From positions 1 through 47,506 of the forward strand of contig JAISLT010000056.1 in the NCBI GenBank assembly GCA_031277165.1: a DNA stretch of 47,506 nt, in the 5' to 3' direction. Origin of the DNA: Spirochaetaceae bacterium (GTDB lineage Bacteria; Spirochaetota; Spirochaetia; Treponematales; Breznakiellaceae). The notes beneath the pieces were generated by a model. That model was given only the letters and a program-made list of their open reading frames with translations, did no database searches and was not told where the DNA came from. Below are positions 7,860 to 15,991 of this stretch, piece after piece. Both the position numbers and the translations under genes were made by a program. Numbering within the stretch: position 1 is the first letter of the stretch; each line of letters opens with the position of its first letter.

Positions 7860-10800
7860 TTATTCTTTTCTTTCAGCCGGGTTTTGTCCCTCGGTTTTTT
7901 TTGAAACAAACACAAAAACGATAAGGCATAACAGCAAGGCGGCGGCCACTATTCTAAGTCCCAAGGTTAAAGAGGTTCCGGTAAGAATATAACTAAACAC
8001 CACGGGGCCTATGGCCATGGAAAGGTTTTCCACCGCCGAATAAATACCCAGGGCTTTAACCGAAGACATCCTGGTTCCCTGGTACAGGGTGGCATAATAG
8101 GTTTGCATGTTTGTGGATGCAAAAATATTAGCAATGGCCAGCATAAGGACCGATACTATCAGCATAGGAATAGTCATGTTCAGGGTAAAAACAAAGATGG
8201 CGCTTAAATTAAGAACCAGCGAGGCGATTGTAATGGCTTTAATGGGAAATTTCTTTGCCGCATATTTGCACAGGGCGGTGCCGAAAAGAATCGCCAACAG
8301 ACCGTTGAGCATAAGAATCTGGCCAATGTTAGATTCCTTTAGGCCGTTTTCAAATCCAAAGAGGGGCATAAAATAATTTACAAAGCTCTGGGAAACCATA
8401 AATGGCAGCAGCAGCAGCAAGAGTGTACACAGAACAATCGGCCTAAAGATAAATTTTAATAAAACATGTTTCCTGCGCTCTTTAAAGTAGCTTATGGCGT
8501 AAAGATGATGCAGCGCATTCGATTTTACCGAATAAATCATAATGAAGACAAGCAATATGGAAAAAACCGACGAAACAAAATATATAATTCTGTAGGGGAA
8601 AAATTGGGCCAGGATGGATCCAACAACAACCCCCACATTCATTCCCGCAAGGTAGGAAGCGGTAAAATGGGCAAATCCGCTGTTTACTTCTTCCACCTGT
8701 TTTCGGGCTCCGATAATTGTATTAAGCACCAGAATAAGGGCCCCCGTGGAAAATCCGGTTAACGCATATGCCACCGCCAGGTATGCCGTGTTGGATGCAA
8801 TAAAACAAAGTACATTCCCCAGGACAATCATAAAAGCCGCAGAAACTCCGATCCGCTTAATCCCCACAATGGGAAGGGCTGCGGGAATTACAAAAAGCGC
8901 CAGGGCCGCAAATACCATGTCGGTAATAAAGGGCAGCGTAACGATAAATTCCCGGGGAAGGCCAAATAGGGGCTGGTATAGGTTGGATGCATACATGGGC
9001 AGCAGTGCGGTGGCAAGATTACCAGTAAAAAACAGTACAAAGATAACGGCCCGCAGCAGTTCCGGGTGGAAAACAGCGGTTGTGTCTTCTGCATATTCGA
9101 TCTTTGATTTTTTATGGGCTTCGGATATTAAAATAAATTCCAGCATAATAAGAAAGATCGCTATGGCCGCCGAAACAACAATAAGAATAATCTGTACGAT
9201 CATTTTTTTGTTTTCTGCATTTACCGTTCCCAGATCGTAGCCGGTTTCTATGATGGCAACAACATTCCCGGCGTCATCAAATATGGGACCATCCACAAAG
9301 ATAAAGACCCCTTCGGAAGTAGCCATGTTATTCACATGTACATACTGCTTTGTATCAAACACAACCTGGGCAGGATCGTCACCGGTATACTCATAAAAAG
9401 GGTGAAAACACCCCACGGAATTTTCCAGATCGTTCAGCAGATAAACCATTCCATCCGATACTTTCCAGATAGTCTGGTATATCCGGGCGCCTTTAAATTG
9501 GAGCGTTAAAAAAGCTTCTTTAATAGAATCTTTAAGCCGTAAATACTCTTCGTTATCATATTCAGCCGGCGAATCCAGGCCGGACAGTACGGCGGTGTCA
9601 ACTTCGGCGGCCAGTAAGCGGGAAACATTTTCCAAGTTAGAAAAGGTGTTTTCGTTATACAGGGCGTTCATGCTTCGGATAATAATAACCGAAGAGACAA
9701 CCGTCCCCAGGGCAATGCTTAACCCTGCAATTAGTATCCGCCGGAATGTTTTCTTTTTCCACTGTACCAATAATAGGCGGATAGATAAAATAGAAAGTCC
9801 CAGAAACACAAGGGCCGTTAGTAAACAAAGCGCCGACACCGCCATGCGGGCATAAACAAGCTTCGAAGGGTAGTAATAAGAATCAAGGCTGTGGAACGCA
9901 TCTCCTTCTCTAATTAGTATATCATCCCCCACGGCAAAATACAGTCCGTTTTTATATCCGCTTCGATAGTAGGTTCCTTCCGGGGCAAGAAGTATATTCC
10001 GTTCTCCCGTTAAGGTATTAACCGCAGCGATCTCGTTAGTAATAATATCGGAATAGATAAAATTGTTACTGTCGTCTGACACAACCGACCATGGAAGACC
10101 GCCCTTTTCTCCAGGGGTCCATTCATACACGGGGGATCCGTCAAAACTGAACTGTCTTATGCCGCCGGCCTTGGTTGTTATGGCCAGCCGTTCTTTTTCG
10201 GGGTTGATATGACAATAACCAAGGTCTCGAAATGCGTTAGGGTAATCGACAAAAGCAATCCGTTCCGGATCTTCTTTTTGATCCCTCCGGGCCCGTTCAA
10301 TTAAGAAACCGTCATGTTCCAGCCGCACCACATATACGCTGCCGTCATAAGACCCAATTCCGCTTATCTTTCCCTTGGTATTGATAAAATCTTCATTTAT
10401 ATAATGATACGCGTACACTTCCCCCAGGAATGTACCCGTCTTTGAATATTTTACAATTTTTTCAACGCTTTCTTCTTGAACGCCTCCAAAATTAATATCC
10501 AAAATATACAGATTGTTTTCTTCGTCAAGTTCCACCTGTTCGGCGGCCGAAAATGACCTTTGGCCGTTTCCTGCATTTAGCCGGTAAAGCAATTCACCTT
10601 CGGAACTCAAAACAATCACGGTTTGTTTTGAGTTTTCAACCACCGCGATTCTTTCTCCGTTGCCAATCGCATGGTAGGGCAGCTCAAAGCCCCGGGAACT
10701 TTCCCAGGGCGAAGGGCTTATCATATGCCTGTTCACCACAAGAACAACAGAAAAAACGGCAAAGGCGGCAAGGAATCCAAAGAAAAATCTTTTTTCAGTT

Positions 10801-12563
10801 AAGGATATTTCAAAATAATTTTTCTTGTCTTCCCGGATCTTTCCTTCATGCTTTGCATGGTAGTATAAAGCCACTATGGCTGCCAAAAACATCGAGATGG
10901 ATATAATAAGCACAAGCGTTAGGATAATAAGGATGTTCCGCTGCAAATCTTCCTGAACCGTAAGCATATTGTACCCTGTTTCTATCAGGGCCGTGATGTT
11001 TCCTGCCGTGTCAAATATGGGCCCGCACACAAACAGCCAGCTGCCACTGCTGGTGGCAACATTTTTTCTATGTACGTAGGACCCCGTATCAAAAACCTCA
11101 TGGTAGTAACTGTCCTGGGTATATTCATCCCTGGGCATAAAGATGCCCAGGGAATTTTCCAGATCGTACATGGCGCACACCTTTCCGTCCCGTACCATCC
11201 AGATAATTTGATATATCCGCTCCCCGTGAAATTTTTCCCGTCTAAAAAGAGATTTAAGCGATTCCTTTAAGTCCAGATACATGCCGGTTTCGTACTGGAC
11301 CGGAGAAGAAAGGGAATTTAATACATCCGTATCAACCTTGTTTGCCATTAGACGGGAAATATTTTCAAGGCCGGTAAAGGCATTTTCCTCGTAGCGGCGG
11401 CTCATTTCGTTGACAATTAAAATGGTGGAGATGATAGACCCGAATAGGATAAAAACGCTGATCTGTACCAGGGTGTACATGGTCTTGCTTGATTGACGAA
11501 TAGAAAGCATCCGAAAAAGCATGAACAGCAGCGCAAGAAAAAGGATCCCCTCCAGCACCATAGAGGAAAGCAGTAAAAGCCGAATGCCCCACAGAAAATT
11601 CGAATAGAAATAGGAATTAATGATCCGTTCGCCGGATCCGGCATCTTTTATAAATACGCCGTCGCCGGATGCGGCAAAAATCGAGATGCCGTTGTAATTA
11701 ATCCGGTAACAGGGATGCTCCTTTGGGAAGGACGCGATGGTGCTGCGGACTCCGTTTGAAACATTAATAGAGGCAATCTCGTTTTTTACAATATCGGTAA
11801 AAATAAGGTTATTGCCGTGGTCCGACACTACAGTCCAGGGGAGAGTGCCGTCTTCTTCTGTTACTGTCCATTCGTAGGCCAGGGTTCCGTCAAAGTTGTA
11901 TTGCCTAATGTGTCCGGCCTTTGTGGTTACCACAAACATCCTGTTGCGAACATTGATGCCAAAGTATCCCAGATCGCGGAAGGCATTGGGGTATGAAACA
12001 ACGGCAATGGTTTCAAGCTCCCCTTTTTCTTCGGCGGAAATTTTCTCAATCCGGAACCCGTCGTCTTCAAGTTTAGCCAGGTAGATCTGTCCGCCGTAGT
12101 AGGCCATGCCGCCAATTTTACCCTTGGTAATAATAAAATCATCGTTTCGATATTTATACGAGTACAGTTCCCCCTGGAATGTGCCATCGGCGGAATATTT
12201 TAAAATCCGTTCAATATTATTTCTTTCTACTCCCCGGAAGTTCGCATCCAAAACATAGAGGTTGTTCATTTCGTCAAGTTCGGCAAACTGCGCAGTGGTA
12301 AAGGATCTTTCACTTTTTCGCCGTGCCGCAAGACGGTACAACAGTGTCCCATCGGAATCGATGACCGAAACAGCCCTGGCGGAATTTTCTATAACTGCGG
12401 TCCGTGTCCCATTGCCGCCGGCCCATACCGGAAACACCAATGCCCCGGTCTTTTTCCAAAGCGAAGGGCTTAATTCTTCCCTGTTTAAAAATAAAAAACC
12501 GGAAAGAAAAATAAAAACAATAAGGCAGATAAAAAACGCTTTTCCAGGTGATTTATGGTCCAT
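7860..12563 (-). CDS. Duplicated propeller/Cache sensor fused to an MFS transporter
   Basis: 1567 residues. ATG at 12563 is chosen because GGGGAG lies about 6 bases upstream; it overlaps the stop of the preceding gene by 11 bases. Two homologous modules occur in tandem. Each has an N-terminal helix, an NHL/propeller-like domain (about 45-310 and 625-895), two membrane helices, a Cache-like domain (about 395-545 and 975-1125) and another helix. Matching motifs are NLYVLDANFRGV/NLYILDINFGGV, YPNAFRDLGY in both, and PIFDTAGNITALIETGY/PIFDDAGNVVAIIETGY. Residues about 1170-1555 form a 12-helix major facilitator domain. The propeller and Cache domains are predicted to be extracytoplasmic, so ligand sensing may gate transport directly. 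The substrate is unknown. It is the last gene of the operon starting at 18755. Confidence 0.85.
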   Translation of the reverse strand: MDHKSPGKAFFICLIVFIFLSGFLFLNREELSPSLWKKTGALVFPVWAGGNGTRTAVIENSARAVSVIDSDGTLLYRLAARRKSERSFTTAQFAELDEMNNLYVLDANFRGVERNNIERILKYSADGTFQGELYSYKYRNDDFIITKGKIGGMAYYGGQIYLAKLEDDGFRIEKISAEEKGELETIAVVSYPNAFRDLGYFGINVRNRMFVVTTKAGHIRQYNFDGTLAYEWTVTEEDGTLPWTVVSDHGNNLIFTDIVKNEIASINVSNGVRSTIASFPKEHPCYRINYNGISIFAASGDGVFIKDAGSGERIINSYFYSNFLWGIRLLLLSSMVLEGILFLALLFMLFRMLSIRQSSKTMYTLVQISVFILFGSIISTILIVNEMSRRYEENAFTGLENISRLMANKVDTDVLNSLSSPVQYETGMYLDLKESLKSLFRREKFHGERIYQIIWMVRDGKVCAMYDLENSLGIFMPRDEYTQDSYYHEVFDTGSYVHRKNVATSSGSWLFVCGPIFDTAGNITALIETGYNMLTVQEDLQRNILIILTLVLIISISMFLAAIVALYYHAKHEGKIREDKKNYFEISLTEKRFFFGFLAAFAVFSVVLVVNRHMISPSPWESSRGFELPYHAIGNGERIAVVENSKQTVIVLSSEGELLYRLNAGNGQRSFSAAEQVELDEENNLYILDINFGGVQEESVEKIVKYSKTGTFLGEVYAYHYINEDFINTKGKISGIGSYDGSVYVVRLEHDGFLIERARRDQKEDPERIAFVDYPNAFRDLGYCHINPEKERLAITTKAGGIRQFSFDGSPVYEWTPGEKGGLPWSVVSDDSNNFIYSDIITNEIAAVNTLTGERNILLAPEGTYYRSGYKNGLYFAVGDDILIREGDAFHSLDSYYYPSKLVYARMAVSALCLLTALVFLGLSILSIRLLLVQWKKKTFRRILIAGLSIALGTVVSSVIIIRSMNALYNENTFSNLENVSRLLAAEVDTAVLSGLDSPAEYDNEEYLRLKDSIKEAFLTLQFKGARIYQTIWKVSDGMVYLLNDLENSVGCFHPFYEYTGDDPAQVVFDTKQYVHVNNMATSEGVFIFVDGPIFDDAGNVVAIIETGYDLGTVNAENKKMIVQIILIVVSAAIAIFLIMLEFILISEAHKKSKIEYAEDTTAVFHPELLRAVIFVLFFTGNLATALLPMYASNLYQPLFGLPREFIVTLPFITDMVFAALALFVIPAALPIVGIKRIGVSAAFMIVLGNVLCFIASNTAYLAVAYALTGFSTGALILVLNTIIGARKQVEEVNSGFAHFTASYLAGMNVGVVVGSILAQFFPYRIIYFVSSVFSILLVFIMIYSVKSNALHHLYAISYFKERRKHVLLKFIFRPIVLCTLLLLLLPFMVSQSFVNYFMPLFGFENGLKESNIGQILMLNGLLAILFGTALCKYAAKKFPIKAITIASLVLNLSAIFVFTLNMTIPMLIVSVLMLAIANIFASTNMQTYYATLYQGTRMSSVKALGIYSAVENLSMAIGPVVFSYILTGTSLTLGLRIVAAALLLCLIVFVFVSKKTEGQNPAERKE

Positions 12564-13530
12564 AAACACTCCCCGTTCTGGTAAAGATACAAAGGTATTT
12601 TCGCCACATCCTATGGGCGCCCAGGTGTTTTTTAAATATCCGCAGGCCTGAATTGCCCATATCTTCGTTTATATTAAAATAAAAAACATCCGAAAAAAAG
12701 TGCTTTACCGACATATAAATAAGATAGACAAAAAAATCATTCACCGTGGATTTTCCAAAGAACAAAGAGGCACTTTTATCGCTTATTTTTTCGCAGATGG
12801 TAAACCCCGCGGGAAGGCCGTCAATAAAGCCTATAAATCCCCGGTGGATTGTGCCGGTAAATATTTCTTTCATATGTTCCAGGGCTTTTTTTTCGCATCC
12901 CGCAAAGGATTGGCAATAGCCGCAGTCTCTTCCCCGGCACCATTGCCGTTCAATCTCCAGGCACAGGTGCAGGTTATCCTTCGTTACCGGATCCAGCACA
13001 ACCATGGGCTTATTAAGGAATTTCTTAATTCGGTTCCGTTTATTAAGGTTAATTCCCCCGGCTAGTTCCAGCACATCCGCCGTCCGGTAAACATATTCGC
13101 TGTGATCTTCGCTGTATTCTGTTTTTACCGTGTATCCTGTAACCGATTGAAAATCCTCCAGCAGCCCCTGATCAATCGACCCAATGGCTAACTGCGGAAC
13201 ATCCGCTTCTCTGGATATGCCGTACAGTACATCGATAATTTGCCGGAGGGAATCCTTTGGAATCTCCCCGGAACGGTGCAGGGCAAAATAAAGGGGAAGT
13301 CCTCCATAAAAGGGGTTTTCGTCGCAGAACCAAACATTACAAAGGCAGTTCCGGATAATCTTATACACACAGTTAAATTCTATTCCCCAGCTTGTAACCA
13401 TGGTGGCGTTTAAATCCATTAACACGCAGTCATATTGAAAAGAACGGAAAACGGCGCCGCTTCCTTCGGTGACGGGAAGAAATCCCCGCAGGATCAAAAA
13501 GTCCCGTATTTTTTGGGCCCGTTCTGTCAC
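12553..13530 (-). CDS. DUF2156-type acyltransferase-like protein, paralogue 1
   Basis: 325 residues, soluble. It resembles the C-terminal domain of phosphatidylglycerol lysyltransferase (DUF2156, a double GNAT fold): KRNRIKKFLNKP in the middle and NINEDMGNSGLRIFKKHLGA near the C-terminus are the family hallmarks. Between them is a cysteine cluster, WCRGRDCGYCQSFAGC (C-x4-C-x2-C-x5-C), shared with the neighbouring paralogue and possibly metal binding. The family transfers aminoacyl or other acyl groups from tRNA or CoA; the actual donor and acceptor are unknown. The gene starts 4 bases after its paralogue's stop and overlaps the sensor-MFS gene by 11 bases, so translation is probably coupled. 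Confidence 0.75.
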   Translation of the reverse strand: MTERAQKIRDFLILRGFLPVTEGSGAVFRSFQYDCVLMDLNATMVTSWGIEFNCVYKIIRNCLCNVWFCDENPFYGGLPLYFALHRSGEIPKDSLRQIIDVLYGISREADVPQLAIGSIDQGLLEDFQSVTGYTVKTEYSEDHSEYVYRTADVLELAGGINLNKRNRIKKFLNKPMVVLDPVTKDNLHLCLEIERQWCRGRDCGYCQSFAGCEKKALEHMKEIFTGTIHRGFIGFIDGLPAGFTICEKISDKSASLFFGKSTVNDFFVYLIYMSVKHFFSDVFYFNINEDMGNSGLRIFKKHLGAHRMWRKYLCIFTRTGSVYGP

Positions 13531-13534
13531 TATT

Positions 13535-14482
13535 CTACCGGCTCCTGTTTTGCAGGGTACAGATATTTTTTTGCCACAGTTCGCAGGCGCTTAATTCTCT
13601 TTTAAAGGCTCGCAGCCCTAAATTACCCATATCTTCGTTCATGTTCATATATTCGCAGTCCGCCAGGTACCCCTCCGCCAGCCTATAGATAAGATACATA
13701 AAAAAATCACTAACCGTGGATTTTCCAAAGTACATACAGGAAAGCCCGGAGTTTCTTTTTTCGCAGATAACATATCCCGAAGCTGCGCCTCCATAGAATC
13801 CAATAAGTCCATAATAAATATGTTCGTCGAAAATATCGGCCATTATTTCCATGGCGTTCTTTTCACAGCCGCTAAAGGAGGCGCAATATGTACAGTCTTT
13901 GCCTTGACACCATCTGTTTTCGATTTCAAGGCAAAGGTGTATATTCCCCCTGGTAATGGGAACCAGCGCAATGTCATCCCGGGACAAAAATTTTTTTAGT
14001 CTGCTCCGTTTCTTATAGTTGTCCCTGCCCGATAGATCTGTCAGATCCGATATCCGGTAAACATATTCGTTGTCGGATTCAAAGGATTCAATTTTAATAT
14101 CATATCCAGGTATGTTTTGATAGTCCTTTACAGAACGGTCCTCAATAAATTTTATCTGCAAAAAAGAAAGTCCCGCTTCCATGGACAGGTCGTACAAAAT
14201 ATCTATAATCCGGTCCAGGGGACATTCGGGATCCTTCTGCGGCCTATGCAGGGCAAAATACACGGGCTTACCCTCATAAAAATACACGCTGCACAGGTAT
14301 CCCTGGATAAGTTTGTACAGCCCGTTATAGGCAAAGGACCAGCTGACAATAATTGTAGCGGACATTTCCTGAAACATGCTGCATTCCTCGTGGGCTTTAA
14401 AAACGCCGTAACTTGCCTTGTCCGCCGGCAAAAATCCCCGCTGACAAAAAAAATCGTACACCCTACGGGTTTGAAGATCCAC
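13535..14482 (-). CDS. DUF2156-type acyltransferase-like protein, paralogue 2
   Basis: 315 residues from a GTG at 14482. This start is favoured because the N-terminus then aligns without gaps with paralogue 1 (both have a 15-residue lead before RGFLP), and GGGAG lies about 7 bases upstream. Longer in-frame extensions run back into the antiporter gene and are unlikely. It shares KKRSRLKKFLSRD, WCQGKDCTYCASFSGC (same cysteine spacing) and NMNEDMGNLGLRAFKREL with paralogue 1, so the pair arose by tandem duplication. The GTG overlaps the antiporter's 3' end by 20 bases. The enzymatic donor and acceptor are unknown. A link to lipid or envelope modification is only inferred from MprF-type relatives. 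Confidence 0.75.
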   Translation of the reverse strand: MDLQTRRVYDFFCQRGFLPADKASYGVFKAHEECSMFQEMSATIIVSWSFAYNGLYKLIQGYLCSVYFYEGKPVYFALHRPQKDPECPLDRIIDILYDLSMEAGLSFLQIKFIEDRSVKDYQNIPGYDIKIESFESDNEYVYRISDLTDLSGRDNYKKRSRLKKFLSRDDIALVPITRGNIHLCLEIENRWCQGKDCTYCASFSGCEKNAMEIMADIFDEHIYYGLIGFYGGAASGYVICEKRNSGLSCMYFGKSTVSDFFMYLIYRLAEGYLADCEYMNMNEDMGNLGLRAFKRELSACELWQKNICTLQNRSR

Positions 14483-15983
14483 GGCGGTTCTCCCGTTGGT
14501 ATGCCCAAAAAAACAGAACCCCCACAAGTATAATGCCGGCGGCATAACCCGGCAGGGGCCGGCGGAAGATCCCCGTAAATAAAAAGGACACCGCGGCGCC
14601 AAGGCAAATTACCAGCGCATAGGGCAGCTGGGTTTTTACATGGCTAATATGATCGCACCGGGCGCTGGCAGAGGACAGCACCGTCGTATCCGTAATGGGC
14701 GAAGCATGATCGCCGAATACGGACCCTGCCAGGACCGCCCCAAGAAACATGGGAAACATCGAAGGTTCCGTTGCCCTGGCAATAATTGCCACAAAGGGGA
14801 TGATCATCAAGAAGGTTCCCCAGGATCCAAGCCCTGGGGCTATCAGGGCCGAGACCGCAAATATCATCAGAGGTAAAAAAGAAACGCCTATGGATTCCCG
14901 GTGGAACTGCATAAGGGCTTCCACAAAATTTCCCGCCTCCAGGAATTCCGTGGTAATTACGCTTAAGGACCAGGCCAAAATAAGGATTAGATTAACTTCA
15001 AACATCGACTTCATACCGTCCAGGGCCCCGGTAAAAAATTGCTGTAACGAAAGCAGCCTGCGGGGAATATAAAGCACAAAGCAAAGGACAATGGTAGCTA
15101 AACAGGCAAAACTAATTGCCATGGTGGTATCGGCGGCGGCATAGGCTTCAATGATCGATATCTTTTCCTTTCCGAAGCAGCCCCCGAGCCATGCGGTGGC
15201 CACCAGGGTAAAAATAACTACCATGGCATTGGGTAAAACAAGATCAATTATTTTTCCCTTCCCCTCCCCGCCTGTAGAAACGGCGGTCTTTTTTTGCATA
15301 TCCGCCTGGCATTTCCGCATGGCAAAAAAATCCTTTCCGGTAAAGGCAATATAAAAACCCAAGAGGATCGCAAAAATGCCGTAGTAATTATAGGGGATCG
15401 ATGCAAGAAATACAAACAATCCATTGTCAACCCCGGCGTTCTCCACCGTTTGGGTAATTGTGGGGGACCAGCTTGAAAGGGGGGCCAAAATACAAACCGG
15501 TCCCGCGGTGGTATCAATAAAGTAGGCCAGTTTTTCCCGGGAAATCCTATAGTCGCCTACGGGACGATCCATGACCGATCCCACCACCAGGCAGCTAAAA
15601 TAATCATCAATAAAAATAAGCACCCCCAGGGCCATGGTGGCCAGGGATACCCCCCGGGCGGTTTTTATTTTGCGGGCAATCCAGCGTCCGTAGGCATGGT
15701 GTCCGCCGGAACTGCTGATAATATACACCAGGGCGCCAAGCATATAAATAAACCCAATAAGGGCAATGTTTTCCACCGCACTGCCAAAAATTGTAGAGAA
15801 TATCAAGTGTAAAAAATCCAGGAACCCCGCCTTCAGCATAATCGCCCAGATTACCGCACCGGATGCAATGCCAATAAAAAGGGAGGCAATTACATTACGA
15901 AGAAAAAAGATTGTACCGATGGCGATAAGCACCGGCAGAAAGGCCCATAATTGGGCATCCACAGATTCTGTTATGGCTTCCAT
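14463..15983 (-). CDS. NhaC-family Na+/H+ antiporter
   Basis: 506 residues, about 11-12 membrane helices. Family signatures are visible: FIDDYFSCLVVGSVMRP-like (FIDDYFSCLVVGSVMDRP), TAGPVCILAPLSSW, and GDHASPITDTTVLSSASARCDHISHVKTQLPY without interruption. Such proteins exchange sodium for protons, or in some relatives carry organic acids or amino acids, so the substrate is provisional. AAGGGG precedes the ATG. The start lies 8 bases after the stop of the cyclase gene, and the end overlaps the DUF2156 gene by 20 bases, so it belongs to the 18755-7860 operon. Confidence 0.88.
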   Translation of the reverse strand: MEAITESVDAQLWAFLPVLIAIGTIFFLRNVIASLFIGIASGAVIWAIMLKAGFLDFLHLIFSTIFGSAVENIALIGFIYMLGALVYIISSSGGHHAYGRWIARKIKTARGVSLATMALGVLIFIDDYFSCLVVGSVMDRPVGDYRISREKLAYFIDTTAGPVCILAPLSSWSPTITQTVENAGVDNGLFVFLASIPYNYYGIFAILLGFYIAFTGKDFFAMRKCQADMQKKTAVSTGGEGKGKIIDLVLPNAMVVIFTLVATAWLGGCFGKEKISIIEAYAAADTTMAISFACLATIVLCFVLYIPRRLLSLQQFFTGALDGMKSMFEVNLILILAWSLSVITTEFLEAGNFVEALMQFHRESIGVSFLPLMIFAVSALIAPGLGSWGTFLMIIPFVAIIARATEPSMFPMFLGAVLAGSVFGDHASPITDTTVLSSASARCDHISHVKTQLPYALVICLGAAVSFLFTGIFRRPLPGYAAGIILVGVLFFWAYQRENRRGSSNP

Positions 15984-15991
15984 TTTTCCCC

